The position numbers and the translations under genes were made by a program. The notes beneath the pieces were generated by a model that was not told the origin of the DNA, ran no database searches, and saw only the letters and a list, made by a program, of their open reading frames with translations. A stretch of DNA of 64,000 nt from Candidatus Endonucleibacter sp. (ex Gigantidas childressi) (GTDB lineage: Bacteria; Pseudomonadota; Gammaproteobacteria; Pseudomonadales; Endozoicomonadaceae): NCBI GenBank assembly GCA_030674875.1, contig JASXSU010000003.1, forward strand, positions 1,218,076 through 1,282,075. The letters are read 5' to 3'. Below are positions 48,335 through 56,887 of the stretch, piece after piece. Every line of letters starts with the position of its first letter. The first letter of the stretch is position 1.

Positions 48335-49900
48335 CTACTTAACTTTGGTGTAGTTAACTGAATAAGAACCTTTTTTCTTCACTCCTAGTTTTGAGTAAAT
48401 TATAGAACCTAGTCTCAAAATAGAGTTTTTGACAGGACTAAAAGTACTACTTGCTAAACGACCTATATTAATGGATTCTTGTTCCAAAGGCTCTGACATA
48501 AGTCTATCAGAATCATCTTCAAAACAGGAAATATTATTGTGCGACCATGCATTAGATTGCTGTACATCACAAAACAATTCGCACCCATTACTTGATTCTG
48601 TATACCATGTATCATTAGACTTACAACCAGCTTCGGTCTTCATCGAAGAAAGCTCATGACCATCACCATCACCTTTATCGTTCAAGCTTTTTATCCTACT
48701 TCTGATTAGATTAACCATGGTCTCATACATGCCTTCTTCACGCGAAATAGATACAAGAGATCCTATCTCTTCGGTGGACAAAATCATTTGAAAATAATTT
48801 ATATAATCAAGCAAGCCAAGACCATTCATTAAGTTGAATAAATATAAAAACGTCTCTTTATTTCCTCCATTAATTGAATAATCTATAGCGGAATTGTTTT
48901 TTTTATCCTGCATTTTAAGTAACGATATAAGCATGAATCTTTTTTTAGCGTTTTCATTGAGTTCATCTGGGGTAACATCCCCCAACATTTTCTTAAATGC
49001 AGAACCATGGGCAATATATGCAGCATCCAGAAACCTCATATTACATGAACTTGCCTTCAAAATATTCATCCACTTATCTGTAAATACTTGTACCTTATCC
49101 AATAAGCAGGAAAGAAGAAAAGTCTGTCTTTTACAATCTTCCTCTCTATTGTTTCTTCTGCATACTATTCGCTGTGGGCAAAGTACAATATATAACAAGT
49201 TATAACCTACAGACGACTCTAGTATATTATTTTGTTTCACCTGCATATCAACAAGCTCACTCATCATATTTACGGTGCACTTATATATCGTATTATAATG
49301 ACAACTATGGTGAGGACAATTTTCATCATCATCCCTAATTTCATAGCCATAACACATTAACGCCATAAGAAAATCTATATCTATTTTATCATAAGCCAGC
49401 GTAAATGCACATACATTTTTATCTTTATCTATCACCTCAAAAGTGCTTCTGTCATCTTTTATATCCATATATGTCAAAAGCTTAGAATACACTGCAACAG
49501 CCATAAAGTCGTATTCATCAGAACATGGTAGCTTCACAAACTCCGCTGTTAAACAGTTTTTTGACTTATCACCACCACCATTACGCTTGTCAAAAATGCA
49601 TGTTAATATATCTTTCGTAACACTCCATGAAGCGTGATGAAAATCTACTGGAGCATTAATAAAGTTGGTTGCTGATATATTAACAAGAATGCTTTCCCTT
49701 TTACAACATGAGCCACAATCACTTACCTCTGATAACTTGAACTTTGTAAGCTGCATTACAACAACGTTTTCACTATAAATGCTTTCTGATTCTGATGACA
49801 GAGAAGTAGGCCCAGAATTAGCTATACAGCAATGCATCAAAAGCAAGATACCACATAATAGAGAAATATAATTACAACTATTAGAATTTATCTTTTTCAT
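48335..49900 (-). CDS. Orphan exported protein, cysteine-rich
   Basis: This 521-residue protein has a signal peptide (about residues 1-28, LLCGILLLMHCC; a lipid-attached Cys is possible). The early mature part has CGSCCKRES, and further cysteines are scattered (CPHHSCHYN, VCRRNNREEDCKR), suggesting disulfide bonding outside the cytoplasm. Middle wording such as NSAIDYSINGGNKETFLYL resembles an ankyrin-type turn but no repeat series is clear. The tail is serine-rich. GAGG stands 7 bases before the ATG. It is flanked by family A and IS30-C sequences and base composition is AT-rich. I recognise no family. It resembles the orphan exported genes at 34.7 and 56.9 kb only in general build. Confidence 0.65.
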   Translation of the reverse strand: MKKINSNSCNYISLLCGILLLMHCCIANSGPTSLSSESESIYSENVVVMQLTKFKLSEVSDCGSCCKRESILVNISATNFINAPVDFHHASWSVTKDILTCIFDKRNGGGDKSKNCLTAEFVKLPCSDEYDFMAVAVYSKLLTYMDIKDDRSTFEVIDKDKNVCAFTLAYDKIDIDFLMALMCYGYEIRDDDENCPHHSCHYNTIYKCTVNMMSELVDMQVKQNNILESSVGYNLLYIVLCPQRIVCRRNNREEDCKRQTFLLSCLLDKVQVFTDKWMNILKASSCNMRFLDAAYIAHGSAFKKMLGDVTPDELNENAKKRFMLISLLKMQDKKNNSAIDYSINGGNKETFLYLFNLMNGLGLLDYINYFQMILSTEEIGSLVSISREEGMYETMVNLIRSRIKSLNDKGDGDGHELSSMKTEAGCKSNDTWYTESSNGCELFCDVQQSNAWSHNNISCFEDDSDRLMSEPLEQESINIGRLASSTFSPVKNSILRLGSIIYSKLGVKKKGSYSVNYTKVK

Positions 49901-50095
49901 TAATAAGCCTCGTATTTAAAAAAATAGAATACATGCTACAGCAGCCTCCAAAAATAAAATCAATACAATTTAAAGATATCGGATAATAGCTGGCACACGA
50001 TCATAAGTACAAAAGCATGATACATCAATCACTGTACAATACAACAACTAATATAATGCAAGCAAAAAGATATTGACAGCATGAGATCTCAGAAT

Positions 50096-51167
50096 GCTGG
50101 ATTAATATAATAAGTGCAATTGACTGAAATTTTATAGGTAGCCAGATGCCGGTATATTTCTAGCTCTCACACTAAAAATGGAAGCCAAGAATGAGCACTC
50201 AAACCAGGCAATACAAGCAACTGACTCAAGTGCAACGGTGTCAGATTGAGGCTCTTCTTGGAACAGACTCATGCAGAAAGAAATCGCAGTGTCAGTAGGT
50301 ATCTGTGAGAGTGCTTTATCACGAGAGCTGAGTCGTAATGCCAGTGATGATGGCTACGGTGCTGAAAGGGCCCACGCACTAGCCAGTCAGCGTAGAGTGA
50401 CAGCTACAAGGTTCAGCAAAACAGATCAACGCTACATGCCCATAATAAAGAAAGGGCTGTTGCTTGGTTGGCCTCCTAAAAATATCAGTTTCCGGATGAG
50501 AGTGGAAGTGCCCGACATCGCACTCAGCCACACCACTGTTTATAAACGTGTTACTACTAACACAGTGCGTGGAGGCTCTTTGTATAAGAATCTACCCCGC
50601 TTTGGCAAGAGGCGCTGCAAAGGTGGTAAGCGTAAGGCTGGGCGTATCACGATCACAGACCGCATGATATTTCCGATCGGCCCTTAGTTGTTAATCTGCG
50701 GTCTCGTCTAGGCAACTGGGAGGGTGATACGTCTTATGGACAGTGCACCCATCTAGTGACCCTTGTAGACAGCAAGAGTCGGTTAACTTTAATAGGGAAA
50801 GTTGATACAAAACACGCCGAAGTTGTTGCTGAAAGTATGATCAAGCTTCTGAAGCGGATGTCATCGGTCTGCACAATCACCATAGATAATGGTGGTGAGT
50901 TTGCAGCCCATGAAAAGGTAGCAAAAGAATGAATGCAGATATCTACTTTGCCAAGCCTTATGCTAGTTATCAGCGGGGAACTAACGAAAATACCAGTGGC
51001 GTCATTCGGAGAACCTGGCCTAAAAAATGGCGTTGAGTCATCTGACAGAAGACGATGTAAGGACAATGGAAATATTGAACAATACCTGCCTAAGAAGGTT
51101 TTAGGTGTGTGGACACCACTCGAAGTATACACAGGACAGCCGATTGCACTTATTGCTTGAATCCAGC
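50096..51167 (+). mobile_element. IS30-C, near complete, frameshifted
   Basis: Terminal repeats are GCTGGATTAATATAATAAG and, inverted, GCTGGATTCAAGCAATAAG. The transposase reads TRQYKQLTQVQRCQIEALL, shift, MQKEIAVSVGICESALSREL (helix-turn-helix), RYMPIIKKGLLLGWPPKNIS, shift near ITITDRMI, DRPLVVNLRSRLGNWEGDT, CTITIDNGGEFAAHEKV, shift, YQRGTNENT, then the C-terminus TGQPIALIA. At least three frameshifts make it inactive. It is the best reference for the IS30-C pieces at 28.7, 33.1 and 39.6 kb. Confidence 0.88.
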
Positions 51168-51345
51168 GTCTTATCTTTTTGAGCATTATATATTGTAAGT
51201 CCGTAATTTCTGCAAATAAAAACGATAGTTTTTATTTAAAGCCGTCTATCTTAGCGCTGATGATTGGCAGTCTAATTGCAGCGTGCTGACCGGAGAATAG
51301 GCACGTTATCGAAAAATAATTAGAGTGCCTAGTTGGTATTAGCGA

Positions 51346-53778
51346 TTATTTTTTAGACTTGAGTGAATTTTTTATGTTTCCTGGAAAAACAATGTTGAAT
51401 ACATCGTCAAAGTTCTTTGCAAAATGTATTTTGATGCCTTTTTTGATATAGCCTGGCAACTCTTCAAAGTCCCTTTGACATTCTTCTGGGATAATGAGCT
51501 CTAAAAGTCCCTGCCGACGAGCGGCAATGATTTTTTCTCTGATTCCGCCAACTGCCAATACTTTCCCCGTTAGCGTTAGCTCTCCAGTCATGGCTAAGGG
51601 CTTAGGTTTTATATTCCTTGCCATAGAAATTAGTGAAGAGGCCATGGTAACACCGGCACTAGGACCGTCTTTAGGGGTTGCTCCTTCAGGAACGTGCATA
51701 TGTATAAATGCATTATCAAAAAAGGTTTCTTTTATGCCTAATTTACGTACCCTGCTGGATACATAACTAAAGGCAATAGCAGCAGATTCTTTCATGACAT
51801 CACCCAGCTGGCCCGTGATTTTAAAACCTGCCTGCTGCGTGTGAATTAGGCTGGATTCTATCGGTAATGTTGCCCCACCCATAGACGTCCACGCTAGTCC
51901 AGTGACTACGCCAACCCCTTGAATGTATTTTTCTTTTCTAAAATAGGGTGCGCCAAGGTAGTCTTCCAAGTCGTTAAGAGAAACGCTTATCGTTTTTGCT
52001 TTTTTATTCAAGAACTTAACGATGGCTTTTCGAGTGATTTTTTGAAGTAGCTTTTCTAGATGTCTAACACCTGACTCTCTGGCGTAGCCCTCAATCAGTT
52101 TTTTAAGGGCTGCGTCAGAGATTTTTAACTTACTTTTTGTTAAGCCAGCAGCTTTAAGTTGTTTTGGCCAAAGATGATTTTTGGCAATATCCAGCTTTTC
52201 TTCGGTTATATAGCCAGCAAGGCGTATAATATCCATTCTGTCCAGAAGAGGTCCGGGGATGGTATCCAGTTGATTGGCAGTACAAATAAACAGGATTTTT
52301 GACAAATCAATCCGCATATCCAGATAGTGGTCGAGGAATTCGTGATTTTGTTCTGAATCGAGCACTTCAAGCAATGCTGAGGCAGGGTCGCCGCGAAAAG
52401 ATGCTCCTATTTTATCTATTTCATCAAGCATTATAACGGGGTTTGATGTTTCCACTTCTTTTAGGGCCTGAACCAGTTTTCCTGGTAATGCGCCAATATA
52501 AGTACGACGATGACCCTTTATTTCCGCCTCGTCTCTCATGCCCCCAAGGCTTAATCGGTAGAACTTTCGTCCCAGAGTTTTGGCTATAGAGCGGCCGATG
52601 GATGTTTTACCAACACCTGGGGGGCCAATTAGAAGCATAATGGAGCCGGAGACCTTCTTCCTATAAGCGCCAACTGCTAAAAACTCTATGATTCTATCTT
52701 TTACATCATCCAAGCCGTCATGGTCACCATTGAGAATATGTCTGGCGTTTTTTAGGTCATAGGTATCTTCAGAAAACTGCCCCCAAGGAACCAATGTTGC
52801 CCAGTTGAGATAGTTTCGGCAGATAGCAAATTCGGGAGATCCTGTTTCAAGAATGGACAGTTTTTTTAACTCATCATCAATCTTTTTTTGGGCGTTTTCT
52901 GTCACTTTAAGTTTTTTGAGGCGTTGCTCAAAAAGTTCAATTTCTGCTGTTCGGTCATCCTTGAAAATACCTAGCTCTTTCTGAATGACCTTGAGTTGCT
53001 CTTTAAGGAAAAACTCTCTCTGGTGCTTGCTAATTTTACGATTAACTTCAGCATTTATTTCTGTTTGTAGTCTTGCTACTTCCTGTTCTTTCCGGATGAG
53101 AACTAATACCTTTTCCATTCTTCGCTGAATAGGAATGGTTTCCAAAACGTCCTGAAGCTCTGAACCAGCTGCCGTAGTAATAGCAGCAGCAAAATCAGCA
53201 AGTGGTGATGGGTCTTTGGGGTTGAATCGATTTAAATAGTTTTTGAGCTCTTCGCTATACAGTGGATTTAGCGGAATTAGTTCTTTTATAGCCTGAATTA
53301 ATGCCTGCGCATAAGCTTTTATTTCGTCACTGTCATTGTCGCCGGAAGGGATTTGTGGGTACTCCACTTGCACCAGATACGGAGGTGTGCGACGTAGCCA
53401 TTGTTTTATACGAAATCGTTGTATACCTAAAGCAATAAACTGGATTTGTTCGTCATCAGAAACAATATTGTGTATTTTTACTGCACAACCTATTTCTGGA
53501 AAGTTTTCAGGGGAAGTATCCGAGCCGTTGATGCCAACAAAGCTAATGCCTGCGATTTTTTGTTCGCTTTGCCCAGCTCTCTGGAGAGTTTCATTCCAAA
53601 GCTTTTGACTGAAAACAAGAGGTTGCACCTGAGCGGGGAAAAATGGTCGGCTAGGCACAGGAATAAGATAAAGCTTATCTGGAAGGTTCTGTTGAGGCAG
53701 GCAGAGCTCTTTATTAGGATTTCGTGACTTGTCATTATTGGTAATAACTTCTGGATTTTTTGATTTCTGATTAGTCAT
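51346..53778 (-). CDS. ATP-dependent Lon-family protease, AsrA type
   Basis: The 810-residue protein has a LAN substrate-binding domain (LPDKLYLIPVPSRPFFPAQV) and a helical region with QREFFLKEQLKVIQKELG. The AAA+ module has Walker A GPPGVGKTS and Walker B VIMLDEID. The protease domain has the Ser-Lys dyad in DGPSAGVTM and IREKIIAARR. The opening RPFFPAQVQPLVF and ELIPLNPLYSEELKNYLNRF match the second Lon of pseudomonads (AsrA), not the housekeeping Lon, whose N-terminus reads PLRDVVVYP. AsrA is linked to the heat-shock and aminoglycoside response in Pseudomonas aeruginosa. A standard Lon would be expected elsewhere. It stands alone between IS30-C and a family A repeat. Confidence 0.88.
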   Translation of the reverse strand: MTNQKSKNPEVITNNDKSRNPNKELCLPQQNLPDKLYLIPVPSRPFFPAQVQPLVFSQKLWNETLQRAGQSEQKIAGISFVGINGSDTSPENFPEIGCAVKIHNIVSDDEQIQFIALGIQRFRIKQWLRRTPPYLVQVEYPQIPSGDNDSDEIKAYAQALIQAIKELIPLNPLYSEELKNYLNRFNPKDPSPLADFAAAITTAAGSELQDVLETIPIQRRMEKVLVLIRKEQEVARLQTEINAEVNRKISKHQREFFLKEQLKVIQKELGIFKDDRTAEIELFEQRLKKLKVTENAQKKIDDELKKLSILETGSPEFAICRNYLNWATLVPWGQFSEDTYDLKNARHILNGDHDGLDDVKDRIIEFLAVGAYRKKVSGSIMLLIGPPGVGKTSIGRSIAKTLGRKFYRLSLGGMRDEAEIKGHRRTYIGALPGKLVQALKEVETSNPVIMLDEIDKIGASFRGDPASALLEVLDSEQNHEFLDHYLDMRIDLSKILFICTANQLDTIPGPLLDRMDIIRLAGYITEEKLDIAKNHLWPKQLKAAGLTKSKLKISDAALKKLIEGYARESGVRHLEKLLQKITRKAIVKFLNKKAKTISVSLNDLEDYLGAPYFRKEKYIQGVGVVTGLAWTSMGGATLPIESSLIHTQQAGFKITGQLGDVMKESAAIAFSYVSSRVRKLGIKETFFDNAFIHMHVPEGATPKDGPSAGVTMASSLISMARNIKPKPLAMTGELTLTGKVLAVGGIREKIIAARRQGLLELIIPEECQRDFEELPGYIKKGIKIHFAKNFDDVFNIVFPGNIKNSLKSKK

Positions 53779-53802
53779 GATGTTTTTTCTATCGTCCGTA
53801 GG

Positions 53803-53931
53803 TATATGCCCATCGCCTTTGAAGCTGCTACTTTGTTGTCATAATTCGCTCACCACAGCCGCTTATTACTGCTGCACTTCTGTGTTATTGCGCACCTCTG
53901 CTGCGTAGCAACTTCACATCATATGGGTATA
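53803..53931 (-). repeat. MITE-like repeat, family A, diverged, reverse orientation
   Basis: It begins TATATGCCCATCGCCTTTGA and ends ATATGGGTATA. The reverse complement of CGCTCACC, CTACTTTGTTG and CCATCGCC matches the right half of family A. The centre is much altered. It lies just upstream of the Lon-type gene, where its promoter should be. Confidence 0.65.
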
Positions 53932-54033
53932 GATATGAGGTATTAATAGCTATCTGGAGACATCTATATTGTAATCATACAAGCATGGTGAAGATATGTG
54001 TTATTAACATTAAAAGAGACCTCATCATGACTC

Positions 54034-55040
54034 CGCGGATTCAAATTCCAAGTGGATCACAGCTTAAGCTGCTAACGCAGCCCTGTGCTCACCCATTATC
54101 AGGGCGGGTGTTTTGAAATACAAATCTTTTCTTGGCCGAGAATTAAGCCGCATCAATACTCGTTTCACCTCTATCTGACCGACCTTATTGAAGTCTGTAT
54201 TCTTTGGAAAATATTGTCTTAGCAAGTCATTGGTGTTCTCATTAATACCCAAAGGATTTCAAGTTGCTACTAGACGGCAAGTAAGCGAAGCCCCGTGAGC
54301 CTATGAGTAGCAGGTGATCTGGGTGAGCGAAAGCAGCCAACAACGTAGCAGATTGAAAGGCGACGGGTATATACCCAAGCATTTCAAATTGCTACTAGGC
54401 AGCAAGTAAGAGAAGCCCCGTGAGCCTACGAATAGTAGGTGATCGGGGTGAGCGAGCGCAGCCAACAACGTAGCAACTTGAAAGGCGACGGGTATATACC
54501 CAAGCATTTCAAATTGCTACTAGGCAGCAAGTAAGCGAAGCCCCGTGAGCCTACGAATAGTAGGTGATCGGGGTGAGCGAGCGCAGCCAACAACGTAGCA
54601 ACTTGAAAGGCGACGGGTATAATCAGTTGTTCCTGATCATGCAGCAACCAACCTGAAATCTGCTCTGGGCTCCACTCTACACGCAGCTTTGATTCAATCA
54701 CCGCGATCATTTTTGACGTCATTCTACTCGCCCGAGCCGACTCTGTACGCCTCCTATCTGTTCGGCCTTGTGCTTGCCTATGCCTACATCCACGTTCACC
54801 AGTATTCCTTGCCAACTCACGGCTCACCGTGGACTGGCTGGTGCCAATGATCTCCGCTATCTCCCTTTGACTACAACCGCTTTTCTTTAGTCCGGAAATC
54901 TTGCATCGTTGCTCGTAAGCCAGTTGTTGGTAAGTTATCGTCATCACTTCATCTCTTGCCGGAGAAAAGGGTAAGTGCTTACCTTCAGCTGGCCCTTTCT
55001 TCTACCTAGTCAAGTGATGCACTTCAGATTTGAATCCGCC
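54034..55040 (-). mobile_element. IS30-A with core replaced by three family A repeats
   Basis: Both terminal repeats are present (CGCGGATTCAAATTCC at 54034; GGCGGATTCAAATC ending at 55040 on the minus strand). N-terminal codons (54620-54947) read to VEWSPEQISGWLLHDQEQL. C-terminal codons (54064-54252) read NENTNDLLRQYFPKNTDFNK. The DDE core between QEQL and NENT is gone and three head-to-tail family A repeats occupy its place. Confidence 0.87.
54244..54621 (+). repeat. Three tandem family A MITE-like repeats
   Basis: Units are at about 54244-54371, 54370-54496 and 54495-54621, all in one orientation, each sharing its TATA with the next. Units 2 and 3 are almost identical; unit 1 differs more (AAAGGATTTCAAG, AGCAGATTGAAAG). 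Head-to-tail sharing of the TA-containing end suggests insertion of one copy into the end of another. Confidence 0.88.
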
Positions 55041-55080
55041 TAAATCTGACGCCGAACATAAGAGTAGATAACAAGCTAAT

Positions 55081-55116
55081 GAGACCCAACGAGACCCAAC
55101 GAGACCCAACGAGACC
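55081..55116. repeat. Short tandem repeat, 10-bp unit
   Basis: Three perfect units of GAGACCCAAC are followed by a partial unit. The flanks (AGCTAATGAGAC, ATGGTAGGTGATTTAGGTGA, ATTCAATAATCTCACG) suggest a worn family A repeat in which the central palindrome has been expanded. No gene lies between 55041 and the tRNA at 55599. Confidence 0.7.
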
Positions 55117-55393
55117 ACAAATGGTAGGTGATTTAGGTGAGTGAGAACATTCAATAATCTCACGTTTTCAAGGGGTGTGGATATAAAACTCCAAGGCTAA
55201 CACGGTGCAAATTGGTGGAATGATTACGCAGCAAGGATAGTATAAGCGGTGCAATGAAGGCGATTCGGGTAGATGAGCCTTAAGTTTATAAGCTAATCAG
55301 CTGATTTCTGTCACACTCAATAACCGTATCCTCTTTTTGGTGGGGTAAAGAGGCTATACAAGTTACCTTTTTTAGGAGGTCTCTCATACTAAC

Positions 55394-55515
55394 TGTACTC
55401 ATTAGTATTGAAGGTGGCTGGGGCTGCTTTCGCTCACATACTGCTCTTAGGCGCTTAGGTTTATGAGGCTTCGCTTCTTTATGGCCTGCCCGCACCTTCA
55501 ATAGTAACGAATATA
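55394..55515. repeat. MITE-like repeat, family B
   Basis: It runs TGTACTCATTAGTATTGAAG to CAATAGTAACGAATATA with TGAGGCTTCGCTTCTTTATG and CTTTCGCTCAC inside. The two ends are inverted copies (ATTGAAGGTG against CACCTTCAAT). A 71-residue frame across it is judged spurious. Confidence 0.6.
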
Positions 55516-55598
55516 TATGTTCCTTGAGGGTATAGGGACATATTGGACAAGTGAGTAAGTATAAAAAGAAAGGTAATCAAGTAGTTATAGCGTTAGTG

Positions 55599-55688
55599 TG
55601 GCGGTGAGAGAGGGATTCGAACCCTCGATACGCGCAAACGTATACACGCTTTCCAGGCGTGCTCCTTAAGCCACTCGGACACCTCACC
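55599..55688 (-). tRNA. tRNA-Ser (GGA)
   Basis: The 90-nt gene has acceptor GGTGAGG, D arm GTCCGAGTGGCTTAAGG and anticodon arm ACGCCTGGAAAGCGT with anticodon GGA. A long class II variable arm TATACGTTTGCGCGTAT is followed by T arm GAGGGTTCGAATCCCTC, discriminator G and encoded CCA. It matches bacterial tRNA-Ser for UCC/UCU codons. Confidence 0.95.
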
Positions 55689-55699
55689 AGATAATTTTG

Positions 55700-55829
55700 T
55701 ATACACTCATTTCCTTAGAAATGGTGAGATTATTGACTGCTCTTATTTATCCCCAAACACTTACTACTTATAGGCTTATGAGACTTCATTAGCTTGTCTA
55801 CTGCTCACGTCATTAGTGGTAACTTATAA
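55700..55829. repeat. MITE-like repeat, family B, worn
   Basis: It lies immediately upstream (5' side) of the tRNA-Ser gene. TATACACTCATTTCC, then TAGGCTTATGAGACTTCATT and ATTAGTGGTAACTTATA follow the family B order with many substitutions. Confidence 0.45.
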
Positions 55830-56025
55830 CTAAAGAAATTGTTGCGACTATACCTAAAAATCTGCTCATAAACAACTACTCTCAATATTTATTTTTATGA
55901 TGAGCTTTTCTTATTCTTTTTTTTCATTACGTAGCCATTGATATATCTTAATCGTATAATTAGGTGAGGTTAAGGCTAAAGAGCTATACTTACACACTCA
56001 TAAATATTTACAAGGAGGTAGGTGT

Positions 56026-56280
56026 ATGGGGCTACAATTTTCAGTTTTAGGATCTCCGGTGGTGCATTTCAAAAATGGTCAGTATAAATTAGGACATTTC
56101 ATGTGGCTCAGAGGAAGCCCATTCGTAAGCTGGAACTGTTGTGAAGGCTGTAATCATCGCATAAGAAGTCCTTTGGACGCAATGAGTAAAGAATATGTTT
56201 GTGAGCAGTGCAGGAATGTGTATCAAGTAAATATGAGTGTAACTGGCGTTGAAGTTAGAGAAGGCTTGGGGAAAAAGTAA
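56026..56280 (+). CDS. Small zinc-ribbon-like protein of unknown function
   Basis: The 84-residue protein has four cysteines arranged as CCEGC (44-48 region) and CEQC (about 66-69), a likely zinc ribbon. The N-terminal third has no motif and there is no signal peptide. AAGGAGG is well placed before the ATG, a stronger initiation signal than most genes here, which supports real expression. It stands alone between a worn repeat and an IS4 remnant. Such ribbons occur in RNA- or DNA-binding proteins and in subunits of larger complexes. Nothing specific can be said about its role. Confidence 0.65.
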   Translation: MGLQFSVLGSPVVHFKNGQYKLGHFMWLRGSPFVSWNCCEGCNHRIRSPLDAMSKEYVCEQCRNVYQVNMSVTGVEVREGLGKK

Positions 56281-56349
56281 GGCATAATTTTTTGTAGTGG
56301 GCGTGATTACTTCTGTGTAGCGGTAATGTTAAATATAACTAACTAAGAG

Positions 56350-56700
56350 CTACGCGGATTGCCAACATGGTTTCAATACTCCAGCGCTTACTATAGTATT
56401 GAAACCATGTTTGGCAATCTAAAAAGTCGGGGCTTTGATTTGGAGTCCACACATATGAGGAACCTTGACCGGATGGATAAGCTGATGGGACTACTGACGA
56501 TTGCTGTTGTGTGGTGCCTACTAGTAGGGCACTGGTGTTATGGGAATGCAAATCAATTGCCGCTGAACAAGCATTACCGTCCAGCCAAGAGTCTGTTTCG
56601 ATTAGGCTTGGATGGGCTTAGACGGGTACTCAAAAACAGCTGTGCAAAAAATAATCAAACCCCTTTTTTAGTTCTGCTAAATGTTTTGTCCCGTACATAG
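56350..56700 (+). mobile_element. IS4-family transposase, C-terminal remnant
   Basis: It encodes YSIETMFGNLKSRGFDLEST (the YREK-type catalytic segment with the last acidic residue), RMDKLMGLLTIAVVWCLLVG and KSLFRLGLDGLRRVLKN, the end of an IS4 transposase. Its left edge is a 24-bp inverted duplication (arms 56357-56380 and 56395-56419). The matching N-terminal part may be the remnant at 59.3 kb. Confidence 0.8.
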
Positions 56701-56887
56701 CCACAACACATTAATAAGTATTATACACTTACAGGATTAATAGGTAAGTTGACATTACCAAGATAACGAAATGCATTACAATATAGATTTCTATACAAAT
56801 AACATGAATAGCATGATTTGCATTTTTGTTTGCATTTTTGTTTACTTTTACAAACTAAGCGCTACAATAGTCATTACTTAAAAACTG

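Noticed and set aside
51214-51237. Ten-bp A/T inverted repeat downstream of the Lon-type gene
   Set aside because: The stem is all A/T apart from one G/C pair and lies over 100 bp from the stop. It is expected by chance in AT-rich DNA.
54244-54621. CRISPR array
   Set aside because: The units are abutting 127-bp repeats with no spacers and no cas genes nearby.
55286-55501. 71-residue minus-strand frame
   Set aside because: It lies wholly within a family B repeat and has no initiation signal.
56357-56419. Rho-independent terminator
   Set aside because: The stem is coding sequence of an IS4 transposase with an inverted copy and no T-run follows.
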